Shown here: positions 35,389-48,348 of the stretch, one piece after another
Layout: the number at the start of each line of letters is the position of its first letter
Position numbering within the stretch: the first letter of the stretch is position 1
Assembly (NCBI RefSeq): GCF_963678635.1
Contig: NC_087067.1
Span: forward strand, 32,712,401-32,776,400
Reading direction: 5' to 3'
From: Symsagittifera roscoffensis
Lineage: Eukaryota > Xenacoelomorpha > Acoela > Convolutidae
DNA length: 64,000 bases
The notes under the pieces: generated by a model
What the model was told of the DNA's origin: nothing
The model's database searches: none
What the model saw: the letters and a program-made list of their open reading frames with translations, nothing else
Position numbers and translations under genes: made by a program

Positions 35389-36641
35389 TGAAAATTCTGA
35401 ACCTGCAAATTATCTTAATAGAGTGAAGATGTCAGTATGAAGAGTCTAATTGAGCCTGGTGAATTGCGCGAACGGCCATAACTTGCCCAAAAAACTTAAG
35501 ACTTCCAAATTTTTCTATTTCTATCGTAAGACCATCGTCAAATCTTGGGGGACTGAGAAAATGAACCAATTTGGTCGAACCAGTTCAAAGTTATGAGTTC
35601 TTGAAAGCTCGGTGATGCCAAAAAGTTAAGCCTAATCGAGCGTGGTGCAAAAAACGAAAATTTCAAAATTTTTGTTTTTTTCTGTCTAAATTTTATTTTT
35701 TCAATATCGTATCACAATTTTGGACTCAGAACAATTCCAACGAGCCCAAAACGACTTCTTTAGCTTCAGTGTTCGTGGAGTAATCATCAGTTGAAATTTT
35801 GGGGGGAGCTGAAATTCGGCCATTTTGGAAGAAAATCGACCTAAAACCTAACTTTTAAGTTAGTGCAATTTTTTTCTTGCATTTTTCATAAAATGGGGTG
35901 CTCTCTGCTGTCGCAGAGTGCATTCAAAGAAACTTATCAAATAGATTTGAAAACTTACCTATTTAATAAGTTTATCACAACAATTAGGCTAAAAGCATCT
36001 ATCAGTATCCTGGCTGGTATTCGACCATATGCCACTAACGTTGAGTGAGCAGCTATCATGCCATCGATGGTCATCTAAGACACCCTGTACACGCTCCGTA
36101 GGTTTTGACCAGCCGATTTGGCCATAAAACTCATTGGGCCAAAAAAATTCTGAAAATTGTCAATTTTTCGAATTTTGTTTGAATTGCATAAATTATAACG
36201 TGAGCGTGCAAAATTTTACATGGTATAAGAGCATATTTCTACTCTCGCGCGAGGGCGAGTGTTTTAAAAGTAATGTACATAGTTATATGCTAGTCAGGAT
36301 ATAAATGGAAGCGGAATTACTCAAATGCCTAAGGCAGAACCGCAGATTCTGTCTTTGTCCACATCGTTAAGCCCATGTCGTATGTAACGGCACAAACGCA
36401 GATGGTTATAACGTAGTCTACTGTACTCTTACGATAGATTTACTAGCCAGCAGGGGAGTTTTGTTAGGGCGAAGTGTCATTATGGCTACCTCTTTTCAAC
36501 TTTCCCCCTTGACCTTTCATAAGTTGGTCCGGGAGCAACCCAGCTCTCAACCCAGTCGGATAAATATAAATTTTTATGATGCGAGCTGTTTTTTCATTGT
36601 TGTGTTCAAGGCATGTACCAAAATTAGGAAAAGGTTTAGCT

Positions 36642-36828
36642 ATCGCTTCTCGGCCTTTTGGCTAAGATCATGTGTAGTATCTGTTCTTGTCAGCTTAATA
36701 TCTGGCATGCTGGGCATAGCCTGGCACCAATATTAAACTGATTTTTACTTCCCGAGTTAACACCGAAGCTTGCTTCAGTTGACTCACGGATTGTCCCGGT
36801 CTTACACTACCATCGGGAGCAGTCCACC
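36642..36828 (+). ncRNA. U2: U2 snRNA, copy 26 (consensus)
   Basis: Consensus by eye with GUAGUA. The next spacer has GACTGTGAAA and TTTAGTCGAACC changes near 36,992-37,015. Confidence 0.95.
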
Positions 36829-38080
36829 TGAAAATTCTGAACCTGCAAATTATCTTAATAGAGTGAAGATGTCAGTATGAAGAGTCTAATTGAGCCTGGT
36901 GAATTGCGCGAACGGCCATAACTTGCCCAAAAAACTTAAGACTTCCAAATTTTTCTATTTCTATCGTAAGACCATCGTCAAATCTTGGGGGACTGTGAAA
37001 ATGAACCAATTTAGTCGAACCAGTTCAAAGTTATGAGTTCTTGAAAGCTCGGTGATGCCAAAAAGTTAAGCCTAATCGAGCGTGGTGCAAAAAACGAAAA
37101 TTTCAAAATTTTTGTTCTTTTCTGTCTAAATTTTATTTTTTCAATATCGTATCACAATTTTGGACTCAGAACAATTCCAACGAGCCCAAAACGACTTCTT
37201 TAGCTTCAGTGTTCGTGGAGTAATCATCAGTTGAAATTTTGGGGGGAGCTGAAATTCGGCCATTTTGGAAGAAAATCGACCTAAAACCTAACTTTTAAGT
37301 TAGTGCAATTTTTTTCTTGCATTTTTCATAAAATGGGGTGCTCTCTGCTGTCGCAGAGTGCATTCAAAGAAACTTATCAAATAGATTTGAAAACTTACCT
37401 ATTTAATAAGTTTATCACAACAATTAGGCTAAAAGCATCTATCAGTATCCTGGCTGGTATTCGACCATATGCCACTAACGTTGAGTGAGCAGCTATCATG
37501 CCATCGATGGTCATCTAAGACACCCTGTACACGCTCCGTAGGTTTTGACCAGCCGATTTGGCCATAAAACTCATTGGGCCAAAAAAATTCTGAAAATTGT
37601 CAATTTTTCAAATTTTGTTTGAATTGCATAAATTAAACGTGAGCGTGCAAAATTTTACATGGTATAAGAGCATATTTCTACTCTCGCGCGAGGGCGAGTG
37701 TTTTAAAAGTAATGTACATAGTTATATGCTAGTCAGGATATAAATGGAAGCGGAATTACTCAAATGCCTAAGGCAGAACCGCAGATTCTGTCTTTGTCCA
37801 CATCGTTAAGCCCATGTCGTATGTAACGGCACAAACGCAGATGGTTATAACGTAGTCTACTGTACTCTTACGATAGATTTACTAGCCAGCAGGGGAGTTT
37901 TGTTAGGGCGAAGTGTCATTATGGCTACCTCTTTTCAACTTTCCCCCTTGACCTTTCATAAGTTGGTCCGGGAGCAACCCAGCTCTCAACCCAGTCGGAT
38001 AAATATAAATTTTTATGATGCGAGCTGTTTTTTCATTGTTGTGTTCAAGGCATGTACCAAAATTAGGAAAAGGTTTAGCT

Positions 38081-38267
38081 ATCGCTTCTCGGCCTTTTGG
38101 CTAAGATCATGTGTAGTATCTGTTCTTGTCAGCTTAATATCTGGCATGCTGGGCATAGCCTGGCACCAATATTAAACTGATTTTTACTTCCCGAGTTAAC
38201 ACCGAAGCTTGCTTCAGTTGACTCACGGATTGTCCCGGTCTTACACTACCATCGGGAGCAGTCCACC
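38081..38267 (+). ncRNA. U2: U2 snRNA, copy 27 (consensus)
   Basis: Consensus by eye. The unit is 1,439 bp counted from its predecessor because the spacer upstream has a 2-bp loss (AATTAAACGTG for AATTATAACGTG) partly offset elsewhere. Confidence 0.95.
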
Positions 38268-39520
38268 TGAAAATTCTGAACCTGCAAATTATCTTAATAG
38301 AGTGAAGATGTCAGTATGAAGAGTCTAATTGAGCCTGGTGAATTGCGCGAACGGCCATAACTTGCCCAAAAAACTTAAGACTTCCAAATTTTTCTATTTC
38401 TATCGTAAGACCATTGTCAAATCTTGGGGGACTGAGAAAATGAACCAATTTGGTCGAACCAGTTCAAAGTTATGAGTTCTTGAAAGCTCGGTGATGCCAA
38501 AAAGTTAAGCCTAATCGAGCGTGGTGCAAAAAACGAAAATTTCAAAATTTTTGTTCTTTTCTGTCTAAATTTTAGTTTTTCAATATCGTATCACAATTTT
38601 GGACTCAGAACAATTCCAACGAGCCCAAAACGACTTCTTTAGCTTCAGTGTTCGTGGAGTAATCATCAGTTGAAATTTTGGGGGGAGCTGAAATTCGGCC
38701 ATTTTGGAAGAAAATCGACCTAAAACCTAACTTTTATGTTAGTGCAATTTTTTTCTTGCATTTTTCATAAAACGGGGTGCTCTCTGCTGTCGCAGAGTGC
38801 ATTCAAAGAAACTTATCAAATAGATTTGAAAACTTACCTATTTAATAAGTTTATCACAACAATTAGGCTAAAAGCATCTATCAGTATCCTGGCTGGTATT
38901 CGACCATATGCCACTAACGTTGAGTGAGCAGCTATCATGCCATCGATGGTCATCTAAGACACCCTGTACACGCTCCGTAGGTTTTGACCAGCCGATTTGG
39001 CCATAAAACTCATTGGGCCAAAAAAATTCTGAAAATTGTCAATTTTTCAAATTTTGTTTGAATTGCATAAATTATAACGTGAGCGTGCAAAATTTTACAT
39101 GGTATAAGAGCATATTTCTACTCTCGCGCGAGGGCGAGTGTTTTAAAAGTAATGTACATAGTTATATGCTAGTCAGGATATAAATGGAAGCGGAATTACT
39201 CAAATGCCTAAGGCAGAACCGCAGATTCTGTCTTTGTCTACATCGTTAAGCCCATGTCGTATGTAACGGCACAAACGCAGATGGTTATAACGTAGTCTAC
39301 TGTACTCTTACGATAGATTTACTAGCCAGCAGGGGAGTTTTGTTAGGGCGAAGTGTCATTATGGCTACCTCTTTTCAACTTTCCCCCTTGACCTTTCATA
39401 AGTTGGTCCGGGAGCAACCCAGCTCTCAACCCAGTCGGATAAATATAAATTTTTATGATGCGAGCTGTTTATTCATTGTTGTGTTCAAGGCATGTACCAA
39501 AATTAGGAAAAGGTTTAGCT

Positions 39521-39707
39521 ATCGCTTCTCGGCCTTTTGGCTAAGATCATGTGTAGTTTCTGTTCTTGTCAGCTTAATATCTGGCATGCTGGGCATAGCC
39601 TGGGACCAATATTAAACTGATTTTTACTTCCCGAGTTAACACCGAAGCTTGCTTCAGTTGACTCACGGATTGTCCCGGTCTTACACTACCATCGGGAGCA
39701 GTCCACC
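39521..39707 (+). ncRNA. U2: U2 snRNA, copy 28 (A38T, C84G)
   Basis: GUAGUU (39558) without T49A, plus C84G (39604), which opens the G68-C84 pair of stem IIb. The 5' flank has GTTTATTCATTG for GTTTTTTCATTG. Confidence 0.92.
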
Positions 39708-40961
39708 TGAAAATTCTGAACCTGCAAATTATCTTAATAGAGTGAAGATGTCAGTATGAAGAGTCTAATTGAGCCTGGTGAATTGCGCGAACGGCCATAA
39801 CTTGCCCAAAAAACTTAAGACTTCCAAATTTTTTCTATTTCTATCGTAAGACCATCGTCAAATCTTGGGGGACTGAGAAAATGAACCAATTTGGTCGAAC
39901 CAGTTCAAAGTTATGAGTTCTTGAAAGCTCGGTGATGCCAAAAAGTTAAGCCTAATCGAGCGTGGTGCAAAAAACGAAAATTTCAAAATTTTTGTTCTTT
40001 TCTGTCTAAATTTTATTTTTTCAATATCGTATCACAATTTTGGACTCAGAAAAATTCCAACGAGCCCAAAACGACTTCTTTAGCTTCAGTGTTCGTGGAG
40101 TAATCATCAGTTGAAATTTTGGGGGGAGCTGAAATTCGGCCATTTTGGAAGAAAATCGACCTAAAACCTAACTTTTAAGTTAGTGCAATTTTTTTCTTGC
40201 ATTTTTCATAAAATGGGGTGCTCTCTGCTGTCGCAGAGTGCATTCAAAGAAACTTATCAAATAGATTTGAAAACTTACCTATTTAATAATTTTATCACAA
40301 CAATTAGGCTAAAAGCATCTATCAGTATCCTGGCTGGTATTCGACCATATGCCACTAACGTTGAGTGAGCAGCTATCATGCCATCGATGGTCATCTAAGA
40401 CACCCTGTACACGCTCCGTAGGTTTTGACCAGCCGATTTGGCCATAAAACTCATTGGGCCAAAAAAATTCTGAAAATTGTCAATTTTTCAAATTTTGTTT
40501 GAATTGCATAAATTATAACGTGAGCGTGCAAAATTTTACATGGTATAAGAGCATATTTCTACTCTCGCTCGAGGGCGAGTGTTTTAAAAGTAATGTACAT
40601 AGTTATATGCTAGTCAGGATATAAATGGAAGCGGAATTACTCAAATGCCTAAGGCAGAACCGCAGATTCTGTCTTTGTCCACATCGTTAAGCCCATGTCG
40701 TATGTAACGGCACAAACGCAGATGGTTATAACGTAGTCTACTGTACTCTTACGATAGATTTACTAGCCAGCAGGGGAGTTTTGTTAGGGCGAAGTGTCAT
40801 TATGGCTACCTCTTTTCAACTTTCCCCCTTGACCTTTCATAAGTTGGTCCGGGAGCAACCCAGCTCTCAACCCAGTCGGATAAATATAAATTTTTATGAT
40901 GCGAGCTGTTTTTTCATTGTTGTGTTCAAGGCATGTACCAAAATTAGGAAAAGGTTTAGCT

Positions 40962-41148
40962 ATCGCTTCTCGGCCTTTTGGCTAAGATCATGTGTAGTTT
41001 CTGTTCTTGACAGCTTAATATCTGGCATGCTGGGCATAGCCTGGCACCAATATTAAACTGATTTTTACTTCCCGAGTTAACACCGAAGCTTGCTTCAGTT
41101 GACTCACGGATTGTCCCTGTCTTACACTACCATCGGGAGCAGTCCACC
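40962..41148 (+). ncRNA. U2: U2 snRNA, copy 29 (A38T, T49A, G157T)
   Basis: GUAGUU (40999), T49A (41010), G157T (41118): the duplicate of copy 24. Confidence 0.9.
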
Positions 41149-42401
41149 TGAAAATTCTGAACCTGCAAATTATCTTAATAGAGTGAAGATGTCAGTATGA
41201 AGAGTCTAATTGAGCCTGGTGAATTGCGCGAACGGCCATAACTTGCCCAAAAAATTTAAGACTTCCAAATTTTTCTATTTCTATCGTAAGACCATCGTCA
41301 AATCTTGGGGGACTGAGAAAATGAACCAATTTGGTCGAACCAGTTCAAAGTTATGAGTTCTTGAAAGCTCGGTGATGCCAAAAAGTTAAGCCTAATCGAG
41401 CGTGGTGCAAAAAACGAAAATTTCAAAATTTTTGTTCTTTTCTGTCTAAATTTTATTTTTTCAATATCGTATCACAATTTTGGACTCAGAACAATTCCAA
41501 AGAGCCCAAAACGACTTCTTTAGCTTCAGTGTTCGTGGAGTAATCATCAGTTGAAATTTTGGGGGGAGCTGAAATTCGGCCATTTTGGAAGAAAATCGAC
41601 CTAAAACCTAACTTTTAAGTTAGTGCAATTTTTTTCTTGCATTTTTCATAAAATGGGGTGCTCTCTGCTTTCGCAGAGTGCATTCAAAGAAACTTATCAA
41701 ATAGATTTGAAAACTTACCTATTTAATAAGTTTATCACAACAATTAGGCTAAAAGCATCTATCAGTATCCTGGCTGGTATTCGACCATATGCCACTAACG
41801 TTGAGTGAGCAGCTATCATGCCATCGATGGTCATCTAAGACACCCTGTACACGCTCCGTAGGTTTTGACCAGCCGATTTGGCCATAAAACTCATTGGGCC
41901 AAAAAAATTCTGAAAATTGTCAATTTTTCAAATTTTGTTTGAATTGCATAAATTATAACGTGAGCGTGCAAAATTTTAGATGGTTTAAGAGCATATTTCT
42001 ACTCTCGCGCGAGGGCGAGTGTTTTAAAAGTAATGTACATAGTTATATGCTAGTCAGGATATAAATGGAAGCGGAATTACTCAAATGCCTAAGGCAGAAC
42101 CGCAGATTCTGTCTTTGTCCACATCGTTAAGCCCATGTCGTATGTAACGGCACAAACGCAGATGGTTATAACGTAGTCTACTGTACTCTTACGATAGATG
42201 TACTAGCCAGCAGGGGAGTTTTGTTAGGGCGAAGTGTCATTATGGCTACCTCTTTTCAACTTTCCCCCTTGACCTTTCATAAGTTGGTCCGGGAGCAACC
42301 CAGCTCTCAACCCAGTCGGATAAATATAAATTTTTATGATGCGAGCTGTTTTTTCATTGTTGTGTTCAAGGCATGTACCAAAATTAGGAAAAGGTTTAGC
42401 T

Positions 42402-42588
42402 ATCGCTTCTCGGCCTTTTGGCTAAGATCATGTGTAGTTTCTGTTCTTGACAGCTTAATATCTGGCATGCTGGGCATAGCCTGGCACCAATATTAAACTG
42501 ATTTTTACTTCCCGAGTTAACACCGAAGCTTGCTTCAGTTGACTCACGGATTGTCCCGGTCTTACACTACCATCGGGAGCAGTCCACC
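42402..42588 (+). ncRNA. U2: U2 snRNA, copy 30 (A38T, T49A)
   Basis: GUAGUU (42439) and T49A (42450): the duplicate of copy 25. Confidence 0.92.
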
Positions 42589-43841
42589 TGAAAATTCTGA
42601 ACCTGCAAATTATCTTAATAGAGTGAAGATGTCAGTATGAAGAGTCTAATTGAGCCTGGTGAATTGCGCGAACGGCCATAACTTGCCCAAAAAACTTAAG
42701 ACTTCCAAATTTTTCTATTTCTATCGTAAGACCATCGTCAAATCTTGGGGGACTGAGAAAATGAACCAATTTGGTCGAACCAGTTCAAAGTTATGAGTTC
42801 TTGAAAGCTCGGTGATGCCAAAAAGTTAAGCCTAATCGAGCGTGGTGCAAAAAACGAAAATTTCAAAATTTTTGTTTTTTTCTGTCTAAATTTTATTTTT
42901 TCAATATCGTATCACAATTTTGGACTCAGAACAATTCCAACGAGCCCAAAACGACTTCTTTAGCTTCAGTGTTCGTGGAGTAATCATCAGTTGAAATTTT
43001 GGGGGGAGCTGAAATTCGGCCATTTTGGAAGAAAATCGACCTAAAACCTAACTTTTAAGTTAGTGCAATTTTTTTCTTGCATTTTTCATAAAATGGGGTG
43101 CTCTCTGCTGTCGCAGAGTGCATTCAAAGAAACTTATCAAATAGATTTGAAAACTTACCTATTTAATAAGTTTATCACAACAATTAGGCTAAAAGCATCT
43201 ATCAGTATCCTGGCTGGTATTCGACCATATGCCACTAACGTTGAGTGAGCAGCTATCATGCCATCGATGGTCATCTAAGACACCCTGTACACGCTCCGTA
43301 GGTTTTGACCAGCCGATTTGGCCATAAAACTCATTGGGCCAAAAAAATTCTGAAAATTGTCAATTTTTCGAATTTTGTTTGAATTGCATAAATTATAACG
43401 TGAGCGTGCAAAATTTTACATGGTATAAGAGCATATTTCTACTCTCGCGCGAGGGCGAGTGTTTTAAAAGTAATGTACATAGTTATATGCTAGTCAGGAT
43501 ATAAATGGAAGCGGAATTACTCAAATGCCTAAGGCAGAACCGCAGATTCTGTCTTTGTCCACATCGTTAAGCCCATGTCGTATGTAACGGCACAAACGCA
43601 GATGGTTATAACGTAGTCTACTGTACTCTTACGATAGATTTACTAGCCAGCAGGGGAGTTTTGTTAGGGCGAAGTGTCATTATGGCTACCTCTTTTCAAC
43701 TTTCCCCCTTGACCTTTCATAAGTTGGTCCGGGAGCAACCCAGCTCTCAACCCAGTCGGATAAATATAAATTTTTATGATGCGAGCTGTTTTTTCATTGT
43801 TGTGTTCAAGGCATGTACCAAAATTAGGAAAAGGTTTAGCT

Positions 43842-44028
43842 ATCGCTTCTCGGCCTTTTGGCTAAGATCATGTGTAGTATCTGTTCTTGTCAGCTTAATA
43901 TCTGGCATGCTGGGCATAGCCTGGCACCAATATTAAACTGATTTTTACTTCCCGAGTTAACACCGAAGCTTGCTTCAGTTGACTCACGGATTGTCCCGGT
44001 CTTACACTACCATCGGGAGCAGTCCACC
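43842..44028 (+). ncRNA. U2: U2 snRNA, copy 31 (consensus)
   Basis: Consensus by eye: the duplicate of copy 26. Confidence 0.95.
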
Positions 44029-45280
44029 TGAAAATTCTGAACCTGCAAATTATCTTAATAGAGTGAAGATGTCAGTATGAAGAGTCTAATTGAGCCTGGT
44101 GAATTGCGCGAACGGCCATAACTTGCCCAAAAAACTTAAGACTTCCAAATTTTTCTATTTCTATCGTAAGACCATCGTCAAATCTTGGGGGACTGTGAAA
44201 ATGAACCAATTTAGTCGAACCAGTTCAAAGTTATGAGTTCTTGAAAGCTCGGTGATGCCAAAAAGTTAAGCCTAATCGAGCGTGGTGCAAAAAACGAAAA
44301 TTTCAAAATTTTTGTTCTTTTCTGTCTAAATTTTATTTTTTCAATATCGTATCACAATTTTGGACTCAGAACAATTCCAACGAGCCCAAAACGACTTCTT
44401 TAGCTTCAGTGTTCGTGGAGTAATCATCAGTTGAAATTTTGGGGGGAGCTGAAATTCGGCCATTTTGGAAGAAAATCGACCTAAAACCTAACTTTTAAGT
44501 TAGTGCAATTTTTTTCTTGCATTTTTCATAAAATGGGGTGCTCTCTGCTGTCGCAGAGTGCATTCAAAGAAACTTATCAAATAGATTTGAAAACTTACCT
44601 ATTTAATAAGTTTATCACAACAATTAGGCTAAAAGCATCTATCAGTATCCTGGCTGGTATTCGACCATATGCCACTAACGTTGAGTGAGCAGCTATCATG
44701 CCATCGATGGTCATCTAAGACACCCTGTACACGCTCCGTAGGTTTTGACCAGCCGATTTGGCCATAAAACTCATTGGGCCAAAAAAATTCTGAAAATTGT
44801 CAATTTTTCAAATTTTGTTTGAATTGCATAAATTAAACGTGAGCGTGCAAAATTTTACATGGTATAAGAGCATATTTCTACTCTCGCGCGAGGGCGAGTG
44901 TTTTAAAAGTAATGTACATAGTTATATGCTAGTCAGGATATAAATGGAAGCGGAATTACTCAAATGCCTAAGGCAGAACCGCAGATTCTGTCTTTGTCCA
45001 CATCGTTAAGCCCATGTCGTATGTAACGGCACAAACGCAGATGGTTATAACGTAGTCTACTGTACTCTTACGATAGATTTACTAGCCAGCAGGGGAGTTT
45101 TGTTAGGGCGAAGTGTCATTATGGCTACCTCTTTTCAACTTTCCCCCTTGACCTTTCATAAGTTGGTCCGGGAGCAACCCAGCTCTCAACCCAGTCGGAT
45201 AAATATAAATTTTTATGATGCGAGCTGTTTTTTCATTGTTGTGTTCAAGGCATGTACCAAAATTAGGAAAAGGTTTAGCT

Positions 45281-45467
45281 ATCGCTTCTCGGCCTTTTGG
45301 CTAAGATCATGTGTAGTATCTGTTCTTGTCAGCTTAATATCTGGCATGCTGGGCATAGCCTGGCACCAATATTAAACTGATTTTTACTTCCCGAGTTAAC
45401 ACCGAAGCTTGCTTCAGTTGACTCACGGATTGTCCCGGTCTTACACTACCATCGGGAGCAGTCCACC
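45281..45467 (+). ncRNA. U2: U2 snRNA, copy 32 (consensus)
   Basis: Consensus by eye: the duplicate of copy 27. The spacer that follows differs from its partner at 45,775 (T against G at 38,575). Confidence 0.95.
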
Positions 45468-46720
45468 TGAAAATTCTGAACCTGCAAATTATCTTAATAG
45501 AGTGAAGATGTCAGTATGAAGAGTCTAATTGAGCCTGGTGAATTGCGCGAACGGCCATAACTTGCCCAAAAAACTTAAGACTTCCAAATTTTTCTATTTC
45601 TATCGTAAGACCATTGTCAAATCTTGGGGGACTGAGAAAATGAACCAATTTGGTCGAACCAGTTCAAAGTTATGAGTTCTTGAAAGCTCGGTGATGCCAA
45701 AAAGTTAAGCCTAATCGAGCGTGGTGCAAAAAACGAAAATTTCAAAATTTTTGTTCTTTTCTGTCTAAATTTTATTTTTTCAATATCGTATCACAATTTT
45801 GGACTCAGAACAATTCCAACGAGCCCAAAACGACTTCTTTAGCTTCAGTGTTCGTGGAGTAATCATCAGTTGAAATTTTGGGGGGAGCTGAAATTCGGCC
45901 ATTTTGGAAGAAAATCGACCTAAAACCTAACTTTTATGTTAGTGCAATTTTTTTCTTGCATTTTTCATAAAACGGGGTGCTCTCTGCTGTCGCAGAGTGC
46001 ATTCAAAGAAACTTATCAAATAGATTTGAAAACTTACCTATTTAATAAGTTTATCACAACAATTAGGCTAAAAGCATCTATCAGTATCCTGGCTGGTATT
46101 CGACCATATGCCACTAACGTTGAGTGAGCAGCTATCATGCCATCGATGGTCATCTAAGACACCCTGTACACGCTCCGTAGGTTTTGACCAGCCGATTTGG
46201 CCATAAAACTCATTGGGCCAAAAAAATTCTGAAAATTGTCAATTTTTCAAATTTTGTTTGAATTGCATAAATTATAACGTGAGCGTGCAAAATTTTACAT
46301 GGTATAAGAGCATATTTCTACTCTCGCGCGAGGGCGAGTGTTTTAAAAGTAATGTACATAGTTATATGCTAGTCAGGATATAAATGGAAGCGGAATTACT
46401 CAAATGCCTAAGGCAGAACCGCAGATTCTGTCTTTGTCTACATCGTTAAGCCCATGTCGTATGTAACGGCACAAACGCAGATGGTTATAACGTAGTCTAC
46501 TGTACTCTTACGATAGATTTACTAGCCAGCAGGGGAGTTTTGTTAGGGCGAAGTGTCATTATGGCTACCTCTTTTCAACTTTCCCCCTTGACCTTTCATA
46601 AGTTGGTCCGGGAGCAACCCAGCTCTCAACCCAGTCGGATAAATATAAATTTTTATGATGCGAGCTGTTTATTCATTGTTGTGTTCAAGGCATGTACCAA
46701 AATTAGGAAAAGGTTTAGCT

Positions 46721-46907
46721 ATCGCTTCTCGGCCTTTTGGCTAAGATCATGTGTAGTTTCTGTTCTTGTCAGCTTAATATCTGGCATGCTGGGCATAGCC
46801 TGGGACCAATATTAAACTGATTTTTACTTCCCGAGTTAACACCGAAGCTTGCTTCAGTTGACTCACGGATTGTCCCGGTCTTACACTACCATCGGGAGCA
46901 GTCCACC
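46721..46907 (+). ncRNA. U2: U2 snRNA, copy 33 (A38T, C84G)
   Basis: GUAGUU (46758) and C84G (46804): the duplicate of copy 28 and the last U2 of the second block. Confidence 0.92.
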
Positions 46908-48161
46908 TGAAAATTCTGAACCTGCAAATTATCTTAATAGAGTGAAGATGTCAGTATGAAGAGTCTAATTGAGCCTGGTGAATTGCGCGAACGGCCATAA
47001 CTTGCCCAAAAAACTTAAGACTTCCAAATTTTTTCTATTTCTATCGTAAGACCATCGTCAAATCTTGGGGGACTGAGAAAATGAACCAATTTGGTCGAAC
47101 CAGTTCAAAGTTATGAGTTCTTGAAAGCTCGGTGATGCCAAAAAGTTAAGCCTAATCGAGCGTGGTGCAAAAAACGAAAATTTCAAAATTTTTGTTCTTT
47201 TCTGTCTAAATTTTATTTTTTCAATATCGTATCACAATTTTGGACTCAGAAAAATTCCAACGAGCCCAAAACGACTTCTTTAGCTTCAGTGTTCGTGGAG
47301 TAATCATCAGTTGAAATTTTGGGGGGAGCTGAAATTCGGCCATTTTGGAAGAAAATCGACCTAAAACCTAACTTTTAAGTTAGTGCAATTTTTTTCTTGC
47401 ATTTTTCATAAAATGGGGTGCTCTCTGCTGTCGCAGAGTGCATTCAAAGAAACTTATCAAATAGATTTGAAAACTTACCTATTTAATAATTTTATCACAA
47501 CAATTAGGCTAAAAGCATCTATCAGTATCCTGGCTGGTATTCGACCATATGCCACTAACGTTGAGTGAGCAGCTATCATGCCATCGATGGTCATCTAAGA
47601 CACCCTGTACACGCTCCGTAGGTTTTGACCAGCCGATTTGGCCATAAAACTCATTGGGCCAAAAAAATTCTGAAAATTGTCAATTTTTCAAATTTTGTTT
47701 GAATTGCATAAATTATAACGTGAGCGTGCAAAATTTTACATGGTATAAGAGCATATTTCTACTCTCGCTCGAGGGCGAGTGTTTTAAAAGTAATGTACAT
47801 AGTTATATGCTAGTCAGGATATAAATGGAAGCGGAATTACTCAAATGCCTAAGGCAGAACCGCAGATTCTGTCTTTGTCCACATCGTTAAGCCCATGTCG
47901 TATGTAACGGCACAAACGCAGATGGTTATAACGTAGTCTACTGTACTCTTACGATAGATTTACTAGCCAGCAGGGGAGTTTTGTTAGGGCGAAGTGTCAT
48001 TATGGCTACCTCTTTTCAACTTTCCCCCTTGACCTTTCATAAGTTGGTCCGGGAGCAACCCAGCTCTCAACCCAGTCGGATAAATATAAATTTTTATGAT
48101 GCGAGCTGTTTTTTCATTGTTGTGTTCAAGGCATGTACCAAAATTAGGAAAAGGTTTAGCT

Positions 48162-48348
48162 ATCGCTTCTCGGCCTTTTGGCTAAGATCATGTGTAGTAT
48201 CTGTTCTTGTCAGCTTAATATCTGGCATGCTGGGCATAGCCTGGCACCAATATTAAACTGATTTTTACTTCCCGTGTTAACACCGAAGCTTGCTTCAGTT
48301 GACTCACGGATTGTCCCGGTCTTACACTACCATCGGGAGCAGTCCACC
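48162..48348 (+). ncRNA. U2: U2 snRNA, copy 34 (A114T)
   Basis: GUAGUA. A114T (48275) breaks an A-U pair near the base of stem III; otherwise consensus. First U2 beyond the duplicated blocks. Confidence 0.93.

Larger units (their letters stand above)
33561..40760 (+). repeat. 7.2-kb five-unit block, first copy (U2 copies 24-28)
   Basis: This 7,200-bp block is repeated immediately downstream. Many private markers recur exactly 7,200 bp later: TGCTTTCGCAG near 34,467, TTTTCGAATT near 36,168, GACTGTGAAA near 36,992, AATTAAACGTG near 37,631, AAACGGGG near 38,771, TTTATTCATTG near 39,470, CTCGCTCGAG near 40,566. Boundaries are known only to within the identical stretch: the junction lies between 40,761 and 40,998. 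Confidence 0.9.
40761..47960 (+). repeat. 7.2-kb five-unit block, second copy (U2 copies 29-33)
   Basis: The tandem duplicate of the preceding 7,200 bp. Reading the two blocks line by line I found only two substitutions: C at 34,301 against A at 41,501, and G at 38,575 against T at 45,775. Identity ends at 40,999/48,199 on the right (A38T present in copy 29, absent in copy 34) and at 33,560/40,760 on the left (G against T). Confidence 0.9.
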
